Of a stretch of DNA of 64,000 nt, positions 38,130-51,744 are shown piece after piece. A model generated the notes under the pieces. The model worked only from the letters and a program-made list of their open reading frames with translations, had not been told where the DNA came from and did not search any database. Both the position numbers and the translations under genes were made by a program. This stretch comes from Trachelipus rathkii (Eukaryota > Arthropoda > Malacostraca > Isopoda > Trachelipodidae). Within the stretch, counting starts at the first letter, position 1; each line of letters begins with the position of its first letter. The stretch covers positions 23,501-87,500 of the forward strand of contig JABUQX010022042.1 of NCBI GenBank assembly GCA_015478945.1. The letters run 5' to 3'.

Positions 38130-38640
38130 CCATGGCGCGAGCACGTCTTCGATAGACCATTAGCTCTTTATGCTTACTCATGCTAATTAATTGAAGATGT
38201 CTAAAAAGCCTTCGCTTGCTCTAAATTTTTTGGCATTCGCTGTGCTAATGTAAACTAATATTACGTCGTGTTTCAAATGTCACACTTCCACAACTTTGCT
38301 AATCTTTGCGTGAGCTATCTCATTATCAAAAACGCTTGTGGAACTTCCACTTATATCATCTCTGCTATTAATCCTTACATCTGCTAAATATTTTGTTCAT
38401 AATAAACTAAGAGTTATTAACCTAACCCTTTTATTTGGAAAATCAAACACTCTATCTCCAAAACCTATTTCTACTTGCTGCGTAAGTCTTTTATGAATTT
38501 CATCACCATTACCTTCGCTATTTCCAACTGCATTTGGGTTCTCATTTCCATTTTGTAACTGCGTCATATCCATTTCGCTTCTGGACTCGGTTGCTATTCT
38601 ATTGCTTCCCAACTGTGCATTTGATATGCTTTGCGATTTT
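38130..38640 (-). other. Open, low-similarity segment (possible decayed ORF)
   Basis: The minus strand is open for 71 codons from 38,612 (MGSNRIATESRSEMDM at the start; GFGDRVFDFPNKRVRLITL near the end) and continues past one stop with further ordinary-looking residues (KYLADVRINSRDD). Composition is more protein-like than the surrounding DNA. No family recognised. Confidence 0.2.
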
Positions 38641-41600
38641 GCTAAATTTGGTAATTTGGTGTGTTAATCTGTAAATTATTAATTACAATCTGAAATAAAT
38701 AAAGTTTGTGTCTAAGAGTGGAAAAAGTCAATATTCCTCAATGCCTTCGGCTGTTGAAAATCGGGAGCATAGTGTGGACATGTTAGTGAATTCTGTGTGT
38801 AAAGCTTCGTTATATTTTCTCTCTTTCACCGGCGTCATGTCCATGCTTTTTCACTCTCTTCCTTGGACCTATAATCGCTCCACAATTAACCAACCAAATC
38901 TTTTATATTGAACTTATTAGAGATTGACTCTCATAATCCTATCTGCTTAACCGCCTTTCATTTTGATGTAGGTTATGGGTGTATCATTACATTCTCTATT
39001 CTCATCCTCCTGGATATATGGGTGTTTCCTACATCCATGGAAAACTGCGTGGAGGTCTTGATTAATATTTGAAAAATGTCTCACTCTGAAACATATTATG
39101 CAATAATAGATAAACATATAGAAACATGCCCATTTTTATCATTAATGAAATTTTTCATTCGCGATCTGGGGGCTTTCAACCTGGTATAATGCTACCCTGA
39201 AAAAATATACTATTTAGGAGGGACGAGCTTTTGCTAGAAAGCAAAAATCCTGAAGGATAATACAAGTATCATGTTTATCATCTATTTGGGTTGATTAAGG
39301 GCATTTGTGGTTGAGGAAATAACACAATGGTCGTTTTTTCCATATTTGCATGCTCGTAAAATGCCTTTTTCATTCATAGTTCGCCGTGTTTAGATCTTCT
39401 GTGAGAGGTTGAAGCCTTTGTGATCCTTCTTCATTCATAATTCGTTTTTTGCTTTATCATGATAGTTTGGAGAATTTGGTACCACATTTTAAGATAATGA
39501 GATTAAGTTAGCTGCACTGAGAAATATGTTTGTTATAACACTTTTTGCGTATACTGCCTGGGCCATGTGTTATACAACTTCAAATCCCTTTCCACTACTC
39601 ATGACTTATATCACTTATATTTATAAACATGCTCGTTTATACTGCATTTTTAGCATTAAAATATTTTTACACTTTGTGTGCTCTACCCTTGAAGGAAATA
39701 CAATCATCCTCTACATAATCTTCTAGTAAGTGTTTAAAAGACGCTCACAGAAAAATCGGGCCTCTCACGCAATTTTTCAACACATTTTTCAAAAAGAGCT
39801 CAGTCTCGTATCCCTGAGATATGTTTTCACAATATTAATTACATACATTTGCGTTTGCTTTTAAACATTATGAATGAGAAATTTGAGCGTAATTGCCAAC
39901 ATTTACAATAATTTCTCTTATACTTAATGCTCTATGATCCAATTTAATAAGGTCTGTGTGGTTGATATACTTTGTTGACATTTGTTTAAATAAGGGTACT
40001 TTCATTATTATTAAAGTTATTTGTGTGAGTGATGGCGTTTCTGTTACCATTTACATTCACATTCATAGCTGAATCGAAATCATCAAGAGTGGTGGAACTG
40101 CTTATATATCACTACCCATTTGGAAAATCAGCGCGCGCGCCATTCGCTCGCAGGGGAATGTCTCTCGTTTCTTGTGAGTATGTTTCTGACCGGCGGTCCT
40201 TTGCTCAACCCCAAAAAGATCCGTGACTACCAGTGCTCATCGTACTGGTTGATTTTTTCAAACAGAATTTCATCATAAAAATAGTGATTATATTCTTGAA
40301 AATATTCTTTCTCCCAGGTAAGTTTTATTTTTTATCTATGTAAATTTGATCAATTTTATACCAATATCTTATTCTTAGTTTCCATTTCTTATCTTTAATT
40401 AGTAGATATTGGATGTTACTAATTAATATTCTGGTATTTTATTGATGTGCGAGAATAGAATTGCAAATTTGATTTAGAGCAATTTCTAGATCGAAGAAAC
40501 GCCTATATTGGTTGCTTATGTGTAACTTTTACCCGATGAGTTGAATAATGTTTTCTATTTGAGTAATAAAATTTTGATTGTAGGTTGCTGATAGAAGAAT
40601 TTAGAAAATGTACATTTGTGAACAACTTGTCATGAAAGCAGAGGTTAGTTTTCAATCAGTAGAATATATTTAGTAAAATGTACAATAGGGTTGAAGGATC
40701 GAGATGAAAAGAGTTAAATCTTTTTAAATTTTTGGATGAATAGCGTTGACCTTTAGAGTAAGTGATTTTGCATGATCGGATAGTAGACATTTAAGAACTT
40801 AACAGCCCTTATTAAAAAAAAATTATTATATAAGATATCTATATAATATAATAGAAGGCTAAATTGGCCTTTTTGGTGTGGCAAAAGTGTGTATTTTTAT
40901 AATTAGTAATATAAAATCAATCATTGAGAGGAATAAAAATTAGAAATTTATCCCCAAATCATTAAACGTGACGGTAACTGAGTTAAATTATTGGTCTCTT
41001 AATTAAAGGTCACTAATAATAGGTGGTGAATAAATTTTATTATATCATTCAAAACTTTGTTTATAAAATTTATTAAATAAAATTTTGACAAAAAAATATT
41101 GTTCACTAACCTTTGATGTCATCTGCTCCCTGTATAGTTTACTTTTATGGCTAGCTCTATTTCGCCGACTTGTATTGTTTCCTTCTTCACCTATAATACA
41201 AACGCAAGTAGCTATGCTCACCTGAATTTTATCATCATCATCGCCGATGGAAGGGTACGTCCGCTTTCTACCCAGCCAAACTTATTTCCTAACAGATTAC
41301 GCGGAAATGGGAAAGTTATAATTGAATTAATAGTGCACCTATGGTATGTTTTTCCACAGGGTATAACACTAATATTATATATGCAGTACTACTAGTTTAA
41401 GAATAAAGGTTTATATTTGTAAGAATAAAATTTACATAAATACCTTCACAGTGTAGAGTGCCTAAAAAAAAATAATTAATAAAAAAACAATAACCATAAG
41501 GAATTTTACTAATGGGATCAAATACGTATCAAAAGAAACCATTAAACACAAAAAAATAAAATAAAACTCAGATCAGCAATATATTTTCACTATTAACTTG

Positions 41601-42759
41601 TTAAAACAGTACTTCAAATAATAGTTTAAGACTCTAGTCATTGCAGCAAATCACAAGTAAATATAAAGTACTAAAATGAATTTATACAAACAAACTATAT
41701 TAATATTGGTATCCTAACCAACTTTGTTCACTAAAAATCACCATTTATTTCTACAAATCTACAATATTTACAAAATATTAATATTTAACTCTTAATTGAG
41801 AACTACTACAAACCCAAGTATTTAACAAAGCACTTTCCAAAATTTATCAAAAGATGAATCTTGTTCTAACTTAAATAATAAATTATATCTTAAGAATTTT
41901 AAAGAAAAAATGTTTATAGATCGGACAATCAAAGTTGCAGGACGCGCGAAATTAATCTTCTATATAAAAATAAATGAAAATATAAAAAAATATCACTTGC
42001 AATTAATGCTAAAAAATTATAACAATTAAACTTTCATATTACTTACTACATAAAACCATACTTCCACAACCTGAGGACCTAATAATGAATAGCTCTTACA
42101 AATTTTAATTAAATGTACTCTTTACTTGCTTTTGTGCATTCTTTCATTTTTAATAAGTAGAAGTATATTTTTTAGCTACAATCAAAACTTTATGTTTAGA
42201 TTAAAATGAACAATGATAAACACTGAATAATAAAAATTAATTTAAATGCTAAAGAATATAATTACACTAAAATTACATTAAAAAAAAACAAAAATCAACT
42301 GACGCCTATAATAATACTTAAACAGAATAATTTAATTAAGGAAGTGTATTAAAAAAAATTAAATTGAGAGTGATATAGTAGGTTATCATGTAAAATGAAG
42401 AATAGTAAGCGAATGGACACAGAACCGAGAATTTTATTATGACTAAAAAATTAGTATATATATTCCAATCTTTAAAAAATCACGCTCAGATATATATACA
42501 CAAATAATTTATATAATTGGAAATGTTAATAATATTAATATAATATAAAAACTAATACTTTACAGGCACATGAGTTGTATAATAATAATAAGTAATAGAG
42601 TTTTATTTTAAATACAGTATTAAATAATTGTTACTAGTTACTAATTAAGATTCCCACCTTACCAAATATAATTTTAGAAGAAAGGGCCACTGTAAGTAAA
42701 TTACACCTCTTTAATGATTTATTTAATGAAAATGTTATAGAAACTTCAGCTTTAACAAA
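38641..42759. other. AT-rich DNA, no gene recognised
   Basis: Contains a GC-richer island around 40,100-40,220 and an open stretch at 41,147-41,395 without resemblance to a known family. Nothing else supported. Confidence 0.5.
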
Positions 42760-45700
42760 TTGAGTGTGTAAACACAAACTTTCATTACTTCATGGGGAGA
42801 ACATCTAAAAAGGGAATTGTAACAACGCCATATCTAAAAATGTGTAACATTTATCGACTAATGAGCCTTTTAAATAGTTCATTAATTTTAGATTTTAATT
42901 TCATATGAGGCGTATTTTTAAAAAGGTTATGTGATTTAATTGTAAGCAAAATTTGTTTAACTGCTGAGGAGGGGGAAATTTATTTTCAGATTGATAGGAT
43001 GAGGCGAAAAGTACAGTTCATTTAGTAATACGACTCATATTAAAGTCTTATTAATAGATTTGTAAGGAAATAAAATAATTACAAAACATAAAAACTATAA
43101 ATATTTTTAAAAGAAAAAATTTTATTAATTGAAGTGGGGCGAAATATACTTATGAGTCTAACTTTTTATACAGAAAAACCTTAATATGGGGGCTATTTAT
43201 AATTATAACTTGGAAAATCACAAGTACCAATAATTACTCATGATTAAATTATTCAGCCGAGTGACTAACACAAATTTTTAAATAAAGATGATTTCATGAC
43301 TACAAAATTAGCCAAAATATAAATTGCAATTATAATATTAATAATATAAAAAAAATTATATATGATTACTAATATTATTTTATAGGATATAGTAACTTAA
43401 TACTATGTGAAGACATTATAATACTATAGCATATCGCTAAGTACCCAATAATAAATACTTCAAAAATTTTCAAAGTACTTGAGGCCTAAACAATTATTAA
43501 AAAGATTTCACAGTGAGTATTAATTCGTATGAATCGCCCTAATTCATAAGAACAGTTTCAGATATAAAGGATTGACATGTAAAATAAATACGGAAAGGGC
43601 CATATCCCTATAAAAAGTGTAAAAAGTGTTTTGTACAAGTTAGGAGACTATTATAGTTTTATAATCTAACACACAGCAGTAAAGATATATATGTATATCT
43701 TCCAAAAGTTTAAAATTTCAATTAAAATCTTCCTCGGTCACGAGTAAAAGAAACCAAAAGATTATTCATAATTATGTATCAAAAACCTTCAGTACTAACG
43801 ATAAAATTTTTAGGAAGAGAATAAAATTTTACTATATACAATACTAATTTATAAACTTTTCGATATAAAAAAAAAATATGTTTGAGGTAACTGAGGCGAC
43901 AAAACTGTTTCTCGCTTTCAAATAATATTTTTTATTTATTGAAGAAGTTTATTGTAAGTGTGAGTGATAAAAAAATAAATAATAATTCGAGTCTAGAACC
44001 AATATCCTAGCAAGCAAATAATCTTTACCTCACATACGCATGCATATAGGGTTATCAGTTAGCGCAAAAAAACCACCCAATAAAACATTGATATCGCAAA
44101 AGTACTCTGAGAAGAAAAATCTACAGAGGGAGTGTTGTGTTCGGCACAACACAGTTATTCTTCGTTTAACTACAAATAAACCTTCTGTAACTTGTTTTAA
44201 TCTCAAATAGTGGCAGAAATAGAAATTGCAAGGCCTTATTATAGTTAATATAGTATATCAGTTCCTACAGCCTATTCCTACTCAGACCCTTAAATAACTA
44301 TTATTTATTATTTTTTTGTGTATTATTATTATTATTTATTTAATTATATTTATAATACTCTATTATTATATTATTATTATTAATTTTATTATTAATGATA
44401 TTATTATTTCTTACGATTATTATTATTATTATTGAATTTTATAATAATTGAATTCATTTAGTAATTTGATAAAGTCTAGAACTCACTCTTGTCATTTATT
44501 TTTCCTAATTTTCCAGCACGAGAGTTGTGCCCCTCATATATACGGTATTTGATATGGAAGCGATAGTTTTAAAGGTATCAATTAGAGAGCAGATAGGAAT
44601 CATCGTTTACACCACGCTTTCACGAGCATTTATTTACAATGAAGGATGTGAGTTACGGGTTAAATGTGGATATAAAGAAAATTCACTAATTACTTTTTAT
44701 TATTAAAAAACAGAAAGAGTAATAAAAATTATTTTGAAAGAAAAAAGAAATAGAAAGAAATAAGAACCAGAGGTAATTATGAATAAGGGCCTTTTTTTTA
44801 TGGTCTACTTTAGAGACGGATTGTAAAAAAATAAAAATAGAATAATATATGACACAAGATAAGCTACAACACCTACCTGTGTACGAAAGCATCCTTAAGT
44901 AATACGTTAAACGAAATTGCAACGGTAGTTTCAACAAAAGTGCACGCCATTTATATTGGGGCGGCGTTGTTCAACTTTGGGCGTATAAAAAAATTAACGT
45001 TACTGGCCATGATAACTCGCAGCAATATTTGTTTAACCACACCCAGTTACTTGAAGGGTAGGGGTGAGAATTTAATTACTAGATTATTTTACACGTGGTG
45101 TTACCAGGCTTATACAAAATGTACGGAGCTGGTTCTAGAAGCCTTAAAATTTTATGTTTAGACCACCAACCGAGTTTTGCGAACTTAGGACTTATTCCAA
45201 CGTTCTGAGAAAAAAATTCTAGAGAACCAAGAGTGGTATCCTAATACATTAGTAATGAATAATATAAATATAAATGCGCAGCAAAATAAATGAAGACTTA
45301 CCATAAGAAAATATTCATCATATTTTAGCAACAGAGAGCAGAAAAATTACATCATAACAGACAGAGCTCATCTGTTAATAATATTTGGCTTAGAGATGCT
45401 ATATATTACAATCCCCAGGCGCGTATATAGTCCGCAAGAAGACCTCGCTAGATGGTCTCAGAAGGTTGGAAGGAGGGAGTGGGGTCGAGAGCACAGAGAG
45501 ATTTATAATTCTCCCTGTTTTTAAGGGGGATAAAACCAGTACTTTAGAAATTTCCCTTTCGTATAACAAGTGGTATGTTATTTAGTTCTTACGTAGAGAG
45601 TCCATTCGAAATATATCATTATCTCACGCACGCTCATAAATTACAAAGTGAAAATAGTAATCAATTTATACAAGTATCCTTCAAGAGACTCATTAACATT

Positions 45701-46050
45701 AATTGGTGATAAAAAGCAGAAATTAAAACTCAATACCAACCAATTATAAAAATTCGTTTGTTATGGCAACTCTGGAAGAATTTTATCCAGATAGATGGGA
45801 GGCACAGGGGTTTTGAGGGCAGATCCACATGATGCTTTCTGCGATTATATGAGAAAAATTAACAGGATGGGGGGGAATATGTTGTGAAAAAGTAGAATTT
45901 TTTATCTTTTTATTTCCTATTTATCTAATTGTTTTCTCTTTTTAAATGCGGAAAAGAAAAACACAGAAAATATGTGATAACGACCACCAGGAGTGTCAAT
46001 TCCGGCTTTCTTTAAAAAATCTATAAAACCACGAGAAAATTCCATCAGTA
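42760..46050. repeat. Diverged duplication, copy B, interrupted
   Basis: Counterpart of 34,290-35,600. The matching blocks occupy 42,760-43,560 and 45,520-46,050; the roughly 2 kb between them has no equivalent in copy A and includes TTA-rich DNA at 44,300-44,440. Either copy B gained an insertion or copy A lost one. Confidence 0.5.
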
Positions 46051-47089
46051 TTTGGTATATATTATATATATATATATATAATATACAATATTTTAACTAT
46101 ATATATATACCTAGGGAATAAATATATATTGATATCATAGACTTATAATGGAAGTAATTCATACTTGTATAATTATAGATGGATATAGATTACAAAAAGA
46201 ACTTATACCTCATATTTTAGAATATTAAGAGCTTCTCTAAGATCACTAATTTATTTTTCCCATATAGGAAGAGTATACTATCGATTAAGACAGATTAATT
46301 GTCATAAGAATAAACATGTATGAAATAGACACGATTAGATATCTTAGTAATACTTATATATTTGAGGATAGTAGGGTTTGGCCAATTCTCCTTGAAAAGG
46401 GAACTAAGAGATATCCCAGAACACGCGGCTTTATCGAGTACCGAATACTGCGCTATTTATTTGTTCTTAGAGAGAGGATGCCAGATACACTTTCTCCGAG
46501 ACTGATACGAATACTTGTTTTTTTTAATTAATACTACATAGATACATCAGTAATAGACTCAGAGGCATTTGAGTTGAAGACAGCTAGTTAAACCTATACA
46601 AGGAAAATTGCATTCTTTGTACACACCAATACTTTAGTCCATCAAATTGTTTTCATATTGGTTTTGGCCCATAGTAATAGTTTTAAAATTTTATACGTAT
46701 TATATCCTTTCCACAACTTCTCATTTTAATAATACATGCTATAAATGGTATAAAATATAGATATAGTAATAAATTTTTTATTTTGTTTGTTTTAATAATC
46801 AAAAAATATTTCTCGATTTTCCTCATCTCTACAAAAGTATTATTAGGGAACGAAGTTTAAGCCACTAGGGAACTATAAAATGCGAACAAGATACTAAAAC
46901 AAATATTTTAGCAAGGAGAATGGAATTGTATATAGCTACTATAATAAAAGAATAAAAGTATACTTACATAAACGAAAAAAGGCGAGAGATCTTTCAATTT
47001 AAAATAAGCAAGCGTGAGAGATACCACATAAATAAAAATAACTCGTCCACTAAAATTGATGTACAAGTTGATTCAATGACAAGTGAATA
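46051..47089. other. AT-rich spacer
   Basis: Imperfect TA steps at 46,050-46,130 and no recognisable genes. Confidence 0.5.
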
Positions 47090-48298
47090 TATTATATATA
47101 TATATATAATTGCCTCCTCAGGTGGGTAAAGGCAAAAGGCCTACTGAGTTCCACGGAAGTTGGGGAGAATTCGAAGATCAAGGCCAAATTCCTAGATAAA
47201 CATAGTTTGAAAGAATGCCAGTCAAAGGAAGTTGGAAAAAATAAACACATATAATGTGTTCCAGACTTTAGCAGCGGAGTACATAGAAGATTGAGGATAG
47301 CTCTTAAGTCTATGGTCAGATCAGTTGAACAGATAAAGGACAAGACTGTGTGGAAAGACGAATCGCAAAAGTCCTCCTCAAAGGAAGAAGTGTTGTACAA
47401 GAGAGTTCAGAAGAACAGTGTCCATTGTCATAACAATATAATAAGGGGAGTGATGCAATAGTTTTACGGCTTGAAAGAAATTAGAGACAATAAGCTAGAG
47501 CATTGGAATTGAAAAGAAGAAAAAAAACTAGATTCCAACTTATTAAGAAATGCATTTCGTGTAGAGGTGCCCTTAATATGTGATGCTTACTCCATACAAG
47601 AGCAAACAGCACCCCTATTTAGAACAAACAACTAGAGTGATGAAAAAAAATTCTGAAGGCACCTTAGAACACCCATTGTCTTAGAAGGTTGTTTAGTGAG
47701 AGAAATATCGTGATTCTTCTAAGAAAGATTTCAAGGTAAGGAAATGTCAATAACATTAAGACAAGACGAAGGTTTGAGTTGAGTGTTTTCGAAAAGGTGG
47801 TTTGATTGCGTGCAAGGTTATGTCGAGAAGATATATGAAGAAACTGGATTTTGGGACATTGAAAACAATCATGCATTCTTTGCCACAGCTAGAGAGATAC
47901 GATGAAGGTCAGAGGTCATTTATTCCAAGGCCACACTCCTACCATTAACTATTTGCTGTTAAGTGGGTCGTCCGTCTTTACAGCTAGAAGTAGTACTGAA
48001 AGGTGGAGTCGTCGGCTTAAGAGTAGATAGGAAACGAAGCCACAGATTTGACACCGTTGATGAAAGGTAGTAAAAATAGCTGACTATGGAACAAAACTCA
48101 GAGAAACCACAATCTAGAAACACCACTATTGATAGATTTAAAGGATGAATGATGGCCGTCTACAACACCTGTGATAGATCAGTCGGAAAGCAAGTCAGAG
48201 AGAAGGTTTCGGAGTATAGAATAGATATCGTATGAATGAAGTTTAGAAATTAAAGCTTTCTGTCAGACTGTTTAGAAAGATTTTGATCGACTTGTCTA
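47090..48298. repeat. Unclassified dispersed repeat, copy 2
   Basis: Purine-rich on the plus strand. Shares blocks with 24,911-25,847 (CTCCATACAAGAGCAAACAG-type block at 47,590; the match resumes near 48,728 after the MITE). The hAT-like MITE at 48,307 is inserted in it. Confidence 0.45.
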
Positions 48299-48627
48299 GT
48301 TTCAGGCAGGGTTGTGGAGTCGGAGTCGGAGTCGCGGAGTCGGGGAGTCGGTAGTTTTGAAGAGAGTGGAGTCGGAGTCGGAGTCGGAGTCGGAGTCGGA
48401 GTCAGAGTCGGAGTCGGAGTCGGAGTCGGAGTCGGCAATTTTGAAAAGGGTGGAGTCGGAGTCGGTAATTTTGAAGAGGGTGGAGTCGGAGTCGGAGTCG
48501 GTAATTTTCAAGAGTCGGTAATTTTCAAAAGAGTGGAGTTGGAGTCGGAGTCGGTAATTTTGAAGAGGGTGGAGTCGGAGTCGGAGTCGGAAAATTTTTG
48601 AACCGACTCCACAACCCTGGTTTCAGG
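48299..48627. mobile_element. hAT-like MITE with GGAGTC array
   Basis: Non-autonomous DNA transposon. The element is 48,307-48,619 (313 bp). Perfect 17-bp terminal inverted repeats: CAGGGTTGTGGAGTCGG at the left, its reverse complement at 48,603-48,619. It is flanked by identical 8-bp direct repeats GTTTCAGG (48,299-48,306 and 48,620-48,627). An 8-bp target-site duplication and CAGGG-type ends are the signature of hAT elements. The interior is almost wholly (GGAGTC)n, interrupted by spacers reading GGTAATTTTGAAGAGGGT. The Ser-Glu and Gly-Val repeat frames across it are by-products of the hexamer and not genes. Confidence 0.88.
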
Positions 48628-49130
48628 GCACAAAATTCACAAAAATTAAAGAGTCAGAGTGAAATAAGAGTTCGCCAGTCGAGCATTTCTTACATGATTT
48701 CTACAGGTGAACTGATATGATTAGAAGATTTAAGATGCTTCTAAATCTTCTTGTTAAGGATAGATTTGAAAATTTTGGAATGAACAGAGGCTAGCCTTGG
48801 GTCAATTATTGTGCTTGATGTCAATAATTTTGGCAGGATATCTTTGAATAATTATGCTGAATATAATGAATTTCTGTACAGTTTGATGCGAAGTAACCTT
48901 GGGACAACCTCATAGTAGTGGCCAAAACGAAAGAGAGAAGTTATATTGAAATATTTCGAAAAACTCAATAAAAATATTGCTAACCATAGGACACAGTGTT
49001 GATCCCATGCTTAAATCCTTGACTTGTTTAAAAACTCTGCCATTAAATTTGAAAAACACATGGTGTAAAATATTGAACTGAAAAACTGACATCAAATTCA
49101 TATTCGCATATCCAAAATTCTTTGACTAAA
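48628..49130. other. Continuation of dispersed repeat
   Basis: Right part of the repeat that carries the MITE, with AGATTTAAGATGCTT at 48,728; no gene. Confidence 0.4.
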
Positions 49131-50940
49131 TAAATATACTCCAAAATAAAACAAATATTTATTCGTCTTCACCACTCTCAAATCATTATTTTTGGTAATT
49201 TTAATGTTCACCACACCAATAACTCTCTCCTATTTCTTAAGATTCATCTAGTGAACTCGACAACCAATATTCGATTCACAGTAATCTTGAGGAGTTGGTG
49301 TAGCTCCCTATCCATATAATTTGATCGCCTTGGAGATGAACCCAACATAATAGACCTGTTCTTAAATTTAAATTATTCTCTTAATTTAAATTTAAATTCT
49401 CCTAATTCTTGTAATCCTTATACTATTAAAGTTTTTCTTTCTCTGGATTCCTCTGATCCTTGTTTTATCTGTTTTTTTTCTATCTCTTCAAGTTAATTGA
49501 TTGAAAATTACTACCTTCGAAGTGGAAACTTTTTTCGACCGGTGCTACAAACTTGTCGAACTTGCGGTGGTAATTGTTTAACTTTCCATTCAATGATTAC
49601 TTCCTGGGATTATGCAAAACTCATACCCGAGATGACCCTCTTTTTCTTGAAGAGGAATATTTTATATACTTTCTTTTTAACTTAAACCTAAAAATCATAG
49701 TTCAAATTTGTTTTTTGTTTTTTCAAGCTATTCGTCACAGGGATATTGTCTTTAGGAATTTACGTCGTTCTCAATATTTCATCCCAGAAAGGTAGAAAAT
49801 TTATTATCTGTGCCACTAAAAATTCTTTTCTGAGATGAAGGTAATAATCTTTCTGACTTTTCAACATCATGCAATTCTTCTTTCCTTTTTCTCTGACTAT
49901 TGTTCTATGCTCTCGGCACTTCCTTGAATCTTTTGCCACAGAGTTAGACAAATGGAAAGTTTTCGGTATGGTCTGACACAGGTTTTGATTTCAAAACCTT
50001 CAATTTTTCCGATTTTTATCTCTCTCTTCTTGACATTATCTATAATTTCCTTTTCGGTAGGTCTATCTATAGCTGCTTTTGTAGACGGACATCGCTCATC
50101 TTGTGAAACAATCAATGATGGTGTTCCTTATGGTTTTGTCCTACTCTCAACTCTTAATCTGATTTTCATTAATGATCTATCTGTTACTTTGCTTCCAATC
50201 CACTCTTGTGACGATAACTAGAACCTTTATTGTTCCTTTTAATTTGAAAGATTTTCCACTCAACAGCAATAGTTAATGCCGTGAAGACAACTTTGTAAAA
50301 ATTTATCTTTGATATTTTTTGTATCTCTACTGTAGTTGGAGAAAAGGAAGTTCGACTGTTTTAATGCCTCAGAAAACCCTGTCTCTTCATCTATATGCAC
50401 GTCATAATCTTCCACACAGCTATAATATCTTTGATTCAATAAACACAACTCACACCTTCTCTCCTTAATAATCTTTTTATTCCTTTTCCTATGAACTTTC
50501 TTAGAAGAACCAAATTTTTCTCGCTAAACAAGGTTCTACGGTGCTGGGTGTTCTGAGGCGACTTCAAAATATCTTCACACGACGTCAGTTGCTTGCTCTT
50601 TAGAGGGACGTTGTTTGCAGTTGTATGGAGTATGCATCTCATAACTGGAGTGATTCTACACATACAGCTCTCCTTGAAACAGTGAAATACAGAACATTTC
50701 AGCTTATCAACTCTTTTACCCTTACTGACTATCCAATCTCTTAAAATTTAGCTCTTGAACTGTTCCACCAACCCCATTATACTGTTCAATCGCTATTAAA
50801 AAGGACACTGTTCTTCTGAACGCTATAATCATATACCGCTCCCCTTGAGAAGGGCTCATGTAAACCAGACTTAATCATTCTTCTCAATTTTACATGTTTT
50901 TACCTTTTAAAGTGTAGTACACTTTTCTTTCATATATTTC
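49131..50940 (+). mobile_element. Non-LTR retrotransposon family 4 (endonuclease and RT remnants)
   Basis: Decayed LINE, probably CR1/Jockey-like. In order: endonuclease block IIIFGNFNVHHTNNS (GDFNxHH with Asp lost) near 49,190; GDEPNIIDLFLNLNYS and SLDSSDPC (D-H/S-SDH region) near 49,340-49,460; reverse-transcriptase blocks VDGHRSSCETINDGVPYG and LIFINDLSVT near 50,080-50,190, where Gln of the QG box is Tyr; then a palm/thumb part reading near 50,560-50,680 like LALxRxxxxxxMEYASHNW in broken frames. The 3' end runs into (AT)n at 50,978. No intact ORF. Confidence 0.75.
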
Positions 50941-50975
50941 CCCCACTTCACTTGGCTTGCATACTTTCTATCGAC

Positions 50976-51090
<115 letters not shown>

Positions 51091-51389
51091 ATATATCAAA
51101 TATATATATATATAATATACAGAAATTCAATTTAGATAAATATTAAAACATATTGCATTTTTAAAAAAATTCTTTTTTATTGATCGTCACAATTAAATAT
51201 CAATTTATTTGATATTTCTACTTGAGAAAAATGTGACATTTCGCTTATAGCATGAATGTTTCATAAAGGAGAACTAGTAACAAAAGCGTTATTCCAAATT
51301 TAAATTTTAAAATAAAATATGATTTCTTTATAATTACAAAAATAATATTTATTTCTGTTTTTACATCAAATATATATACACATATACAT

Positions 51390-51550
<161 letters not shown>

Positions 51551-51744
51551 TAAAGAAATAAAACCTTCTTTATAAATATTTATGTAAACTTAGGCCCTTA
51601 TATTGGTTACTTTATAAAAAATTAATCACTTTACACAATTTTTAATCACTAAAATAAAACCTTAGTAAACATTTTCTTTCAATTAAACCTTATTTATTTA
51701 CAAACTTTTATAAGAGATAAATTTAACATTTTTTTTTCTAAATG

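Noticed and set aside
41147..41395. 82-codon open frame
   Set aside because: No recognisable motif and unsupported by splice or promoter signals; not listed as a gene.
44132..44152. Perfect 8-bp hairpin GTGTTGTG/CACAACAC with 5-base loop
   Set aside because: A stem this short is expected by chance in 64 kb, and nothing around it suggests an RNA gene.
48312..48601. Open frames coding Ser-Glu, Gly-Val or Pro-Thr repeats
   Set aside because: They are the six readings of (GGAGTC)n inside a MITE and have no coding context.
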